Below, in pieces: positions 34,082 to 45,074 of a stretch of 64,000 nucleotides of DNA. Numbering within the stretch: position 1 is the first letter of the stretch; every line of letters begins with the position of its first letter. The notes beneath the pieces are model-generated. The model did no database searches. It saw only the letters and a program-made list of their open reading frames with translations, and was not told the origin of the DNA. The DNA is from Heliocybe sulcata (lineage: Eukaryota; Basidiomycota; Agaricomycetes; Gloeophyllales; Gloeophyllaceae): NCBI GenBank assembly GCA_004369045.1, contig ML213503.1, positions 757,343 to 821,342 of the forward strand. Direction: 5' to 3'. Made by a program: the position numbers and the translations under genes.

Positions 34082-36016
34082 TCAGGTATCACTCGGGTTG
34101 TACGACCCGCCATAACCTCTCCAACTTCCATTCCCAGTGTTACCCTGCCCAGATCCAGAGCCATAGGATCCATACTGCCCATATTGACCGGGCTGAACTC
34201 CATTGAACTGGTAACCATAAGCAGAAGCAAACCGCGGATTAATGTGTGGTTGCACGAAGGACTGTTGCTGATAACCGTATCCAGCATTGTTACCTTGGTA
34301 TGAAGCTGTCTGCTGGTATGGCTGCATCGGGTTTGGCCAGTAATTGTTAGAGGCGTCAGAGGAATACGCAGACTGAGAGGCATAGCTCGCGCTATTGGCA
34401 TACTGCCCTGTCGCACGAGCAATAGCAAGCGAAGCGGGCGATGCTGGGCGCGGCGTACGGGGATCATACTCTTCGTCGCCCTGCTGGTTGTAAGGCTGAT
34501 GATGCTGTAAGTCCCTTGCGCCATCCTGAGAACCACCTGGGCGGCCACGGCCACGGCCGCGATTGGGCTTGTCACGACGTAACCCTCGGCCTCGTCCGTT
34601 TACTTCCCTACCATTGCTATGCTTCGAGTTATACCCCCTTCCGCGGCCCCGTCCTCGGGATCCTTGTTGGCCATAACTAGACGGGGAAGGTATACTGAAA
34701 GCACCCTCCTCTTTCGTTACAGAGAAAGACCGAGATCGGGGCGGCGCCGAAACCGCCTCGTACGCATCCGAGTAAGGATCGTCGTATGGGAGAGGAGCCG
34801 AACGTGTCTGAGAGGAAGTCGAGCCGACATTATAAGGGCTGTGCTCATCATACGGGTTCGACCCATATGAAAGATCACCAGCTCCAAGGTCTTGGTCCCG
34901 CAACTGGGCAGGAGTTGGTGTCGCTTGCCTTGACGTTGGTGCTGGAGTAAGTGACTGTCCTCGAGCTTCTAGTCGCCTGTTGACCGATGTTAGTAAAAGT
35001 AGTCAGAGAAGTCGCAAGTCCGCACTTATGCTTTAATTGTCGTTTGTGCTCGGCTTCTTGTTCGTCGTCAGAAAATTCCATCTCTTGCTCGCCAGGCTCT
35101 TCGTCATGCGCGTTACTAGCGTCACTGCCCTTGAGATGTTTCAATTCGTTTACGAAGACGAATCTACTTCTCTGTGGCACATGAAAGACGGCCCGTGATA
35201 CCTCCACCTTGGTCAGGTCTATGGGGTAAGACTGATTGAACCTGACTTGGTATAATGGCTGATAAGTCGGACCAAAGGTCTCATGGATCTAGGGTTCGAA
35301 GATAAGTGGGAGCTTACGAAGCAAAACAGGGTACGCACATAACCTAACACCCTACGGTCCTCAAACACCAACAACGTCTCGCTATCGAGCGCGCTCTCAT
35401 GAGCCTTTAGCGAATCCTGTGTGACCACACCTTGGACAACTACAACATTGTCTCCGACATTCATGATCCGCCCAACAAGCTCAAGCGACTCTTCCGGACC
35501 GACTTCAGAGATGTCCGGAATTGTGACATTGTAGTCAACGACCTCATGCTCAGTTTTTATCGCGCCGTTTGACGGTACAGAGTCGTCAAGCTCGTCATCT
35601 TCCTCGGCCGCTGGTTCCTGGTCCTCTGCCTTGCCGGCTGTGTCGCTGCCTCCAGGCTCAATATCCGTGTCAGAATCATCCGACTCAGAATCGCTGCTCT
35701 CCGCAGTTGTTGACCGAGACGGGCCAGACCTAAAGATAATGCATAACATGTCTCTTCATACGAAATACATAACTCACGCTTCAGATTCGTCTTCCACATC
35801 ATCGTCTCTCAGGACCAATTTCACAACCTCTTCTTCCTCACTATCGCTGTCTGACTCCTCATCCGAACTTCCTATGGACATATCCTCTTCCTCTGTCAAG
35901 TCCTTCTCATCTGTTGGCGCATTTTGTGGCGAGGGAAGTTCACCAATCAGGTCTTGAATGAGAGTAAGGTCCTGCGGGATACTTGAGGGAACTTTGAACT
36001 GGCCAAGGGCCTCCAT
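34082..36016 (-). CDS. NAF1: H/ACA ribonucleoprotein assembly factor NAF1
   Basis: Nuclear RNA-binding chaperone that brings Cbf5/dyskerin complexes to nascent H/ACA snoRNAs and is later replaced by Gar1. The ATG at 36016 gives MEALGQFKVPSSIPQDLTLI, followed by long Asp/Glu/Ser-rich tracts. The Gar1/Naf1 core reads VGRIMNVGDNVVVVQGV, LVFEDRRVLGYV, then after an intron FGPTYQPLYQVRFNQSYPID and VFHVPQRSRFVFV. The C-terminal region is RGG-like (GSRGRGRGRGY, GRGRGLRRDKPNRGRGRGRP) followed by a Gln/Tyr/Gly-rich tail, ending YNPSDT at 34082. The RGG and Q/Y-rich tail would favour RNA binding or condensation. About four introns. Domain order and the acidic N-terminus match NAF1 rather than Gar1. Confidence 0.9.
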
Positions 36017-36253
36017 CGAAGACCAATGGGTATATCCTTAGAGGACCTACTATAGAAGGTGATGAGACCTAGGGGCGCGGTAGAGTGTGTGATACACGCA
36101 GACGTAGTAGGTCAAAGCCTTGCTTTCTCGAAATTCGTGAAGTGAGCAATGCTGACATAATCACCATGACTATGTGGGTCCAATTTCCCAGGATAATTTG
36201 AAGTGGCTGATCAATCGACAATGATATACTTTTTGAGGGGCACATGACAACAT

Positions 36254-36335
36254 GGACCTGTAGCTCAGTGGTAGAGCGTGTGATTCCAGTTCAGGAACCT
36301 CCACAAGGTCATCCGTTCAATCCGGGTCAGGTTCA
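36254..36335 (+). tRNA. tRNA-Trp(CCA) with a 10-nt intron
   Basis: The acceptor stem is GGACCTG/CAGGTTC, the D-arm is GCTC..GAGC, and the T-arm is ATCCG-TTCAATC-CGGGT. The anticodon loop holds CCA at 36286-36288. A 10-nt intron at 36290-36299, directly after G37, is needed to give a normal 17-nt anticodon arm. The bases TTCC before the intron can pair with GGAA inside it, as in eukaryotic pre-tRNAs. The stem keeps four pairs plus an A-C mismatch at 31/39. Discriminator base A at 36335, 3' CCA not encoded. Confidence 0.78.
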
Positions 36336-36337
36336 CA

Positions 36338-36341
36338 TTTT
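36338..36341 (+). terminator. Pol III T-run terminator of tRNA-Trp
   Basis: TTTT three bases after the tRNA 3' end, as expected for RNA polymerase III. Confidence 0.6.
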
Positions 36342-36594
36342 GTTCTGTTGCGCGTCATCGATCAAGGCCCATGTTTTGTTCAAACCAGTGGCTCATCATA
36401 CGTCGGTATAAAAGCTTCCCTGCAAAGTATCCTCACCATCAAGCAAGCTAGCTCCAAATCTAGCCATGCAGTTGCAAAACGATCGCATGCTGTCAAGCCA
36501 AGGTAGTGAGTCGCTTAAGCATTATTTGAGTATATGCGGCTTTAGGTAGCCACGACCATCACGGCCCCCTAACGGGACCAATACTCTGCAAGTC

Positions 36595-38151
36595 CTAATC
36601 AGAATCCCTCTGACCGTCTCGAACCTTCTTATACAGATTGATGATCAGATCGTTCGCAGTTAATGTGATAATTCTGTCACGGCCATCAGTAGGATGGTAT
36701 TCGGACAAGGAGAAACTCACGTATGCGGTGCAATCCGCAAGAAGTGCGCAGTCGACCCCTTATACCATCCGAACACGCCTTCCGTCTTGAAGGTCTTCCA
36801 GAGGCAATCGATCGGGTTCTTGTAGAGCGCGCCAACCCGCCGTCCGTTAGACAGGGTTCTGGTCGGTTGATTGTATACTCGCGTCAGAGCCTATCAATAT
36901 CCAGGCATGAATCAGTTCGTTGTCCGCCATCTTTTCATGAGAAAAGACCCACCGTGTCTGCGGGCTGCATCACTAAGCACTTGTAGGGATGTCAATCAGC
37001 CCGTGTTACGGCCCCGAAGTCGAAGAGCTGGGGCAGCGTGCTACATACCACGCATGCACCTGACACGGAGCTACTGGCGAGGTATGTCAATGTGCTGTCC
37101 GCAGGTAACCATCCACGCGAGACAATTTGGTTCTTTGTCCAGTTATATGTTGGCAGTTGCACCTACAGACACATGAAACGCAGTCACAATGAGTGAGTCA
37201 AGATAGTGTAAGACATGGGGTGCATGGGCAAGACTGACTGAGGATCCCATAGCTGTCCGGAGAATGGCTGCGTCTATGCCTCTTACTAACCCACGGAATC
37301 CTTCCGCTCGGAAAATTGTGGAGAGAGCATCAAAAGAACTTTTGTAATGGTGTTGAGTGCCGACTGGGAGGGAGGGGGAATATGCCTATAATATTTTAGT
37401 ACAGTTCGCACAGCAGACATGACCAGTTTCGCCCACCTGCATACGGGCTTTAATGAGGAACAGAGGGTTTCCCAATGATGCTAATGCAGACCAATATGAG
37501 TCAGATCAGTCCTTAGGAATTGGAACTATACGGAGTACGTACCCCCAACTGCACCACTGGCTGCTCCCGCAACCACAGAGGTGATAGGGATTTGTTCGGT
37601 TGGCGAACGGCCAATTAGACTGTTTATTGTATGCCGGAAAGGCTCATAGAAACCTGTAATACACACTCAGATCTCTAAGGAGGTGCATCCACAATAATTT
37701 CACCTAGTCGAGACCCATTTAGGAGAATCTGTGACAACATAAATCCCGGCTCAGCACAACAGCTCTCTGAGACTCACCTGATATGCATACTGTGGAGCAT
37801 ATGATAAGAAGCGTGTCGCTACAGGCGTATGGAATCATCACTCACTGCTGGACCCAGTCCTCTCTGCGAGCCTCGAATGCCTTCATTCCTCCACGTCTTG
37901 GCGAGCACGTCAAGGGCGCTCTTGTAGACTCTTGGTGCACCAGCCTTTGCGAGTTCACCTTGTAATTGGAGTCTTGTCTTGGCAACTTCTGCAGGATTGG
38001 AGAAGGTGACCTAGGTCAGGCGGTTAGACTCTATCGTTGACGCGCAACCAGAATCCGAACATACTGCTATGCATGCTGCAACGCCTCCACAAATGAATGC
38101 CTCCGCTGTGGACAGAGGTCTTGATGTCCGTGCTGTCGAAGTGCTCGCCAT
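36595..38151 (-). CDS. Mitochondrial carrier, oxaloacetate/sulfate type (OAC1-like)
   Basis: Inner mitochondrial membrane transporter of the SLC25 family. The ATG at 38151 gives MASTSTARTSRPLSTAEAFI, then CGGVAACIAV. The first signature, TFSNPAEVAKTRLQLQG, follows across an intron, and then VYKSALDVLAKTWRNEGIRG. Further exons give GFYEPFRHTINSLIG and PITSVVAGAASGAVG, where the NSLIG/GFYEP region resembles Oac1 and SLC25A34/35 proteins. The third repeat shows IDCLWKTFKTEGVFGWYKG, and the chain ends INLYKKVRDGQRDSD with TAG at 36595. It is cut into at least eight small exons, making the full model approximate. Substrate is inferred from similarity only. Confidence 0.82.
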
Positions 38152-38801
38152 TGCAGACGTCGTGGCAGGATTCAAGAAAGGTAATGGACAGGCTCGGTCC
38201 GAGTAAGTTTGGTTTTGATGATGGCAAGCAGGACATATTTCGGCGCTTTCGGACAGCCATCAGGAGACCATAACCTTGCCTGTTTCCGGATCAGGAAGTT
38301 GGAATATTGTGGTCCTTCCAAATTCCAGTAAGACAAGGACGATGGCCGCAACCAATATTGGCGATGACGGGGCCTCGCACCCCGAGTTGACATGATTTTA
38401 CTTTGTACCTCGAGCGACTTTCTGACGTGCATGCATATGGGTACCTGCTATGCGACGGCCGTCTTGAAACTGAAAAGGGATATCTAGAAGCTGCCGGCCG
38501 CTCTTCAAGGTCACCGGAGCATGTCATTGTCGCAGCCATGAGAAGTATCGAGTAGTTAAGAAGGTAGATAGGCCTCGTAAATAACAGCAACTAGGGTATG
38601 TTAACAATAAAACGATAAATAGAATTAGATCTGCCGTATTTGTTCTTATTTTGGCCTTTGTTTCGGGCAACGCCACACGGAGCGTACGCGCTTCGACGCG
38701 TCTCGCATTCCGAGTCTGATCCATTTACAGCCTCCTGTCTGCTCGTTCATGCTGCCTGCAGTGCCTTGTCTGGAAAGGCGACCAGCTACTGGACTCTGCT
38801 C
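38152..38801. other. Intergenic, divergent promoters of carrier and sorting nexin
   Basis: A 650-bp gap. A minus-strand open stretch (38290-38590) has no family resemblance and looks like 5' leader sequence. The codons just before the nexin start are also open but have no upstream ATG. No repeat or RNA gene seen. Confidence 0.4.
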
Positions 38802-41800
38802 ATGCAGGTTCTGAGGTTCCAGGTTGCTGCTGGTGTTGTCTTGCTGGGTGTCGGGACAGTGACAACTGCTCGTATCCTGTCTTCGCGGCTTGCGCTCGCA
38901 CTCCTGTCCCCGCTCATACTCCTATGCTTCGGAGGATCCTTTGTTGCATTCAATATCGCGGCTGCCTATATTTTGGACCAGAGGAGAGCTCGGTCTAGGA
39001 AGTCACTTCTGCACTCTGCGCGGCCCCTAGCGTTTTCGACCCCTGCAGCATGGCAGGCTGTCTTGATTCGTTCACAATGGGCCCACAAGTCACCTCAGTC
39101 TCTGTCGCCATTGCTTCCTGGGTTTCCTGTCGTCTCTAGCTCCATTAATGATGTTCTGATTTTGATCGTACGAGATTTCGTCTTGACATGGTACAAAGAT
39201 ATCTCAGGCTCCCCGTCTTTTCCAACGGCTGTTTCATCCACGCTCCATGCTTCTATGGAAAGACTGATTGAGCGCACTACCTCCATTGACCTTCCAAGTC
39301 TTGTTGTGAAACGTATCCTCCCCATGATTACGGGCCACATTGAGCAGTTCCGTCAATCAGAAGTTGCTCTGCGTGGACAAGCCTTAGAACGAAGACTGAC
39401 ACAGTCCGAGGAGCTTGATCTTCTGTTAGCCTCACGCTACGCTGGAAGGAAAGGAGGAAAGCTGCATCCTGCCGTTGACAATCTGTCATCCACTTTCACA
39501 AGACAGACGGAAGAGGCGCATCTTAGGACTCTTGTGGAGAAGGCCCTGCCTCATATTCTGCCGGAGAAAGAGAGTAATAGCAGAGCGGTGAAAATCGTAG
39601 TGAGGGAGATTGTAGCATGCGCGGTCTTCTATCCGATTATGGAGATGCTCTCGGATCCGGACTTCTGGAATCGGATGATTGACGAGGTGGTGAGTGAATG
39701 AACTTTTGGACTTATTGAGAATATATAACATCTTTGCAGGCAGGCGCGGCCATAAGACAGCAGTAAGTTTGATAGCTCGTGACTATGCTGCGTTAGGCTA
39801 AGCTAGGGGCAGGAAGCTAGTATCGAAAGTGCGGAACGTCCTAGAGGCGCAAGCGCCGCGCAAATCACCGCGAATGCCCTCGAACACCATCCTTCCGGCA
39901 GAAACGATTAGTATCCGCACGGATCCTCGGGGATTCGAGTCGTTCCTGAAGAGTATAAACCGCTGCTCCTCCTTGCTCGATGCGCGTCGCCTTAAGAGCG
40001 ACATCCTTAGAGAGATACGTCGCACTCGTACACTGTTAGGTGGGTGTAACCTATAAGTCAGTCGAGTACCGAGGACTCACGCTATTTCCGAGTCAGCCAA
40101 CCACGAGAACGAAGACTGGATCAACGGCGAGCGGACAGAGGACGTTGTCGCCTTCCTGGACAGGTTGTATACCGCCAAACGGAAAGTGGAACAGCGCATT
40201 GTACTGCTTGGCGGAGAAGATGATCCGGTAAGTTTCTTAACATCCAGCAATCGCTACTTCATGACACGGGGTCCAGCGACAAACACTGTACCAAGACCCT
40301 GGCGCGAGTTCCTCTCGTCTTACCCTTCGCGACGTCCTTACTAACCCTTCCTCGCTGTCGTACTTCATGGAGTTCATGGATCGGCATGGACGCTCTTTGC
40401 TCGTGCAGTTCTGGCTTACCGTCGAGTCCTTCAAGAACCCGCTGGAATCGGTCGACTCTGACTCCGAGGGCGAAGATCATGGGCACCCCATCCACGACCT
40501 TTCTAGGTCTAATACTGCGAAAGAGGACATCTCCATGGTGCAAGAACTGTACTTTTCGGGAGCAACTCTAGCGCCCGCGCTTGGAGCGATATCGCAGAAA
40601 CACGTGGATTCCATCAGAGCCTTCGTGTCTCGTGAAGAGGAGGGAGGGCACGATCATGCTAGTGAGAGAAGCGCTCGGAGGAGCGTCATGCTTGCGCAAA
40701 GACAGGTGGAGAAGGACATGGAGGCAGACTTCGAAGAGTTCAAGCGAAGTGACCTTTGGTTCCGTGTGATCGGCGATCTCGAGCTTAGCAAGAAATCTGG
40801 AACAGAGAACACTCTCGAGGGACCCCTCAGAGCGAATACAGGCCCGTCTAGTGGTGTTAGGGAGGCAGACAGGTATCGCAGGCCGAATTTACTTGGCCCA
40901 AGGTCTGAGTCTATGCCCGTGTTTAGCCCAGTGCACACGCCGAAGCCACCATCTGTGCGGTCGGGGGGATCCGGACGGTCGGGGCGCTCGTCTCCTGACG
41001 GATCGCCTGCCAGTTCCATAATGGCACCAACGCGACCATCACAGTCTACATTGGACAGTCTCATGTCATCTGCGTCAGATCCTGCGGATGCGGGCTCTCG
41101 TGCGCCGCTATTTGATGACCCGGAGGAGCAGGCGCACTTCGACCGCGTCGAGGCTATCCAGGCCGCTCTGACGGATATCATTGCTCTAGACAACGAGCAG
41201 GAGAAGAAACCTCAGGTCGTGAGGTCTCCGGTTGCTGCTCCCAGTCAACGGTCGGACACGCTAGGTGAGGAGCGGAAGAAGCGGGTGCTGTTTGAAGATG
41301 AAGTGGAGTCCGAGGAACGGAACGATGACCAAGAGGAGGAACAGGACCATGGCTCGTTCCAGCTCGCTGGACCAGGCGACCTCCAATTGTCTTACGAGAT
41401 TGCAAGGCTAGGCGACAAGCTTAATAATCTGCAGTCGCAAGACGCGATGCTAGACACACTTATCATCAAGGCCGAGCTGACGGGTGACACGCAAGAGCTT
41501 CGTCTCCTCCGCACCTCCCGCTCATCCCTCCAGCGCGAAATGCGCGAGCTGAAGTTTCAGAAAGAACAGTATGAGCAGCAAGACTCCGCCAATCGTCTGA
41601 TCGCTGACCGAACGAAGGTGTCTATCGTGAACTCTACCGTCGGAGAGGAGAACGGGAAGAGCGTCGTGCGATACGTGGTTGAGGTGCACCAACTAGCATC
41701 GGACGGAACGTTTGGAAGCGGATGGGTAGTCGCCCGGAGGTACAACGAGTTTCTGAACATGCACAATAAGCTGAAGGAGAGGTATGTGCAAGTGAAGGCA

Positions 41801-42934
41801 TTGGATTTTCCAGGGAAGAGGCTTGTTACGGCACTTTCAGGGAGCTTTGTAGATGCACGCAGGGCAGGGCTAGAGAAATATCTGCAGGTGCGGGGACTGG
41901 CGATCAACTGATGTGGCGAACTAAATCTTCGATAGAATGTGGTTTCGATACCGGCCGTCTGCGAAAGTGACGAATTGCGCTCCTTCCTCTCCAAAGACTC
42001 TCCGTTCATGACGGCGGAGCCTCCTTCAACCTCTTCGAAATCAGCTGCTTTCCCAGCTCGTGCAATTGCCAAAACCGTCTTCAACTCCGTGGCGGAGAGC
42101 ATAGACGATATGTTCTTTGGACCCTCTATGCTCGATGTCATGCTGCAACGCATGACTCGCCAGGCAGCGGAATTCGCTGGCGTATCGGGCACCGGTGCCA
42201 GTGATGAGGACTTGGTTTCTCGGGCGTTGAGAGCGTCTGGGAAGAAAACGAATGAGGAAACCCTTATGCAGCTGTCTGGCGACCTCATGCCGCTTGAAGG
42301 GGAGAGTAGCACGTTTTCAGCGCCTATATGCGACCTTATCCTGGCAGTGTTCGAGCTGAATAAGAAGAATAACTGGCTGAGGCGGCAGGCCATTGTGATC
42401 ATCTTGCAGCAAGTGCTTGGCGGGACGATCGAGCGGTAGGTCGTATCCTCGATCAAATCGTGCATCATAGACTGATTAGCCTCTTTTACTTAGGAAAATA
42501 TATGAGAGTGCTAGGACATTCTTTGACGAGACACGTCTTCTCGGTTTCGTGCGTGCATTCAAGGATGGGCTGTGGCCGGGCGGACAGCTGAAGCCCCCGA
42601 GTGTACCTCGCACCGCCGAAGCGAAGTCAAAAACGCGAGATAATGCGAACCGCAAATTGTCAGCTTTAATGCCAGGCATGTATCTGATACGCGCTCTATG
42701 ACCCGAGTGCTGATGTGTGTTATGTCGTAGACTTGGCCGCGAACATGATCGGCAGATCGAATGCTAGAAGAGGAGCGCGTAGGATATTCGCTGTCTTGCA
42801 GAACCGCCGTTTAAACCAACACATAGTGTACACAATAGTCGACGAGGTATGTTCCGTAGTACGGGCTAGAGAATCTGGCACTGACCGTGATATACGCACA
42901 GGTATTCGCCGCACTATTCCCCGATGCCGCATGA
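38802..42934 (+). CDS. MDM1: PXA-RGS-PX-nexin C sorting nexin (Mdm1/SNX13 type)
   Basis: Membrane-anchored sorting nexin that in yeast tethers the ER to the vacuole. The ATG at 38802 starts MQVLRFQVAAG; two transmembrane helices follow (ILSSRLALALLSPLILLCFG region). The PXA domain is seen at SPLLPGFPVVSSSINDVLIL through LPSLVVKRILPMITGHIEQF. The RGS domain starts at SSLSYFMEFMDRHGRSLLVQ and closes at FKRSDLWFRVI. A Ser-rich linker with a coiled coil leads to the PX domain (VVARRYNEFLNMHNKLKERY, then VKALDFPGKRLV). The nexin C-terminal domain ends the protein (NKKNNWLRRQAIVIILQQVL, VDEVFAALFPDAA), stop TGA 42932-42934. Around eight introns, with one very long exon (about 40275-41900). Start chosen because no earlier ATG exists in frame. 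Confidence 0.9.
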
Positions 42935-43097
42935 TCACGAACCCACTTATGACCACCTAATGAGTCTCATCGGACACGTACTGTGGAGGATACAATAATA
43001 ATGTATGCATAGTTATCTTATCGCACATGTCACCCTCGGTGATAGAATGATACCCAATTTCCCCGATGGGTAATCTGAAAGCAGAAGTCAACCTGGG

Positions 43098-44936
43098 TCA
43101 TAACAAGCTACTGTTAGGCGCTGTATTTGACGCATCAGACATCTGTGCGCAAACTACGCCCTGACCCATGACCGGTTCGCTGCTGCCCTCTGCTGACTCT
43201 AGCCTTGGTTTCTTGGCCCGCCGCCCGGCCGCAGACTGGGCTGTAGGGTCGTCATATCTAAACATCTGTGAATCACAGTATCTGCTGTCGATAGAGGATG
43301 TACCTACACTTTGATGGCGTGCAACAGGAAGCCGCCCGAGCCGGACATGTTCATGAAAGGATGTGTGCGCCCAGGCAGGACCTGATAGCGACGTAGCCAG
43401 ACCTCTGTGACAGCTGGTGCTAGATAATGGGGCTGCTGACGCATCTTGTTTTGTAGGTCAGCCAAGCTCTGCTTGAGAGTCAATGCTTCGGGTCAGGCTT
43501 GCGGCAGAGTGCTAGCCTTACCTGCGCATTTGGGCTCTGGACAACTATCGACCCCGAACCGGCAAGGTACGGCGACAACTTGTCGACTATTGACAGCAGG
43601 TCGTATTCGCTAGCAACTAATAGCCTGTAAGGGCGGTCAGAAACCAGGTGTGTACTGATGACAGAGCACCTACCCGTCGAACTCGCCATTGAACAGTTCT
43701 TCCCGAAGGTTTATGAGAGAATCACTTGCTGCCTTCCGCTTGCTTGCTCTGAGCTTCTGGCGCTCATTTTGTGGTTCCCTAGCTGTTTCGTTGGATGCCA
43801 ATACTAAGAGTAGGTCTGTCAGTAGAAGGTACAAGCATAGCAGAAAGCGGCTTCAGACACACATGGTATGTAATCCTCGTCCGCGGTAGCCCAATTCAGG
43901 GAAGAGAGCACAGAGGCCAGCTCTTCCTTGTTCAGATTTAGTTGCGTGAGTACTGGGTATGCTGGAGCGGATTCCACATCGCAGATGGTTATTACACGAC
44001 CGTCGCCTGATGCCAAATGGATTTGTTCAGGAGGACTGACTAAGAGTAGGCAAACGTCATACCTGATAGTCGCTCCAGCACACCCGCTACCACGATACCC
44101 GAAGCATCATCGACCACGATATAGCGACCACCAGGTCTAACACCCCCCAGGTTTAGCATCTGGGACAAGGTGTCGATTCTGATATCTCGCAGACGATTCT
44201 GGTCCTTGTTAAACCAGTATTCGCAGATGTTGAATAATGTTGGGTCGATAGTCGTGAACGTCTTTGAGTACCTAACTACAGTCAGAATCGGTTGCAAGTG
44301 CGGACGAGAGGGCACGTACTTTGCTTCCTTCCTCTTTTTATACTTCTCTTTACTATACTCAGTTTTCAGTGAATAGTTAGCATGTTGCTCAATTTGCCTC
44401 TTGATGATTTCCTGTGCCGAGGTATGTTATATTACGGGATTTAGACATCAACTGGAGCTGCTCACCGAAGCAGAGACACCAGACTTTTTTAGGGCCTCAA
44501 TTTCTTCCGACGTGAGCGGTTGGACGAACTCGCCGTCATTTATGAGCTCATTCGTGGCCTCGGTGTCCTCTGTAGGAAGCAGAAAGAGAGCTGATGTTCA
44601 ATGTTTGACCTGGAAGGAAAGAGCACGCATACCTACTTCCTGGATTGAGTGAGGCGGAACGGCCTTCAGCTTCTTGTCCACGATGTCGTACGTCAATCCA
44701 TACGGTTGATTTATCAACTTTAAAGAGTTGAAAGAGCCGACTCGACCAAGATTAACTGTGCTGTTATATACGGTCAATACGCATTCCGCTCGGTAGCAGT
44801 GATTGACATACGAATCATCCTCTAGTTTCACACTTCGGACCTCTCCGGTGGGTACCTTCACCAAAACAGTGTAGCCAGCTTGAATAGTACGAGTAGTATT
44901 GGCGGGAGTTGTGCTCGTTCCTGCCTGTGTATCCAT
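43098..44936 (-). CDS. TRM6: TRM6, non-catalytic subunit of tRNA m1A58 methyltransferase
   Basis: Nuclear partner of catalytic Trm61; together they make m1A58 in tRNAs, including initiator tRNA. The ATG at 44936 gives MDTQAGTSTTPANTTRTIQA, then GYTVLVKVPTGEVRSVKLED. Later blocks are YGLTYDIVDKKLKAVPP, LTSEEIEALKKSGVSA, IIKRQIEQHANYSLKTEYSK, YSKTFTTIDPTLFNICEYWF and DTLSQMLNLGGVRPGGRYIV, which are the diagnostic Gcd10/Trm6 blocks. The C-terminus is variable and ends SNTAPNSSLL (TGA at 43098). About eight introns. An in-frame ATG further upstream (MSERLLF, about 45000) is possible but would add residues without family support. Head-to-head with the She4/UNC-45 gene. Confidence 0.9.
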
Positions 44937-45074
44937 GCTAAGCGTCGAAACTTCACTTAGTGGAATATTGTGGCTGAAGAGAAGACGCTCCGACATCATC
45001 TCGCCGACGGTAAACACGCCCATACACCTCCTCCACGATGCCCGTAACGCTCGCTGTGAAAGCTCGGAAGCGAC
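44937..45074. promoter_or_regulatory. Shared divergent promoter, TRM6 / UNC-45 gene
   Basis: 138 bp between start codons on opposite strands; no TATA box recognised. Confidence 0.45.

Noticed and set aside
38172-38590. Minus-strand gene in the carrier/nexin gap
   Set aside because: Open but without recognisable protein features; more likely leader or promoter of the carrier gene.
38640-38801. N-terminal extension of the sorting nexin
   Set aside because: The upstream open frame begins with TTG and has no ATG before 38802.
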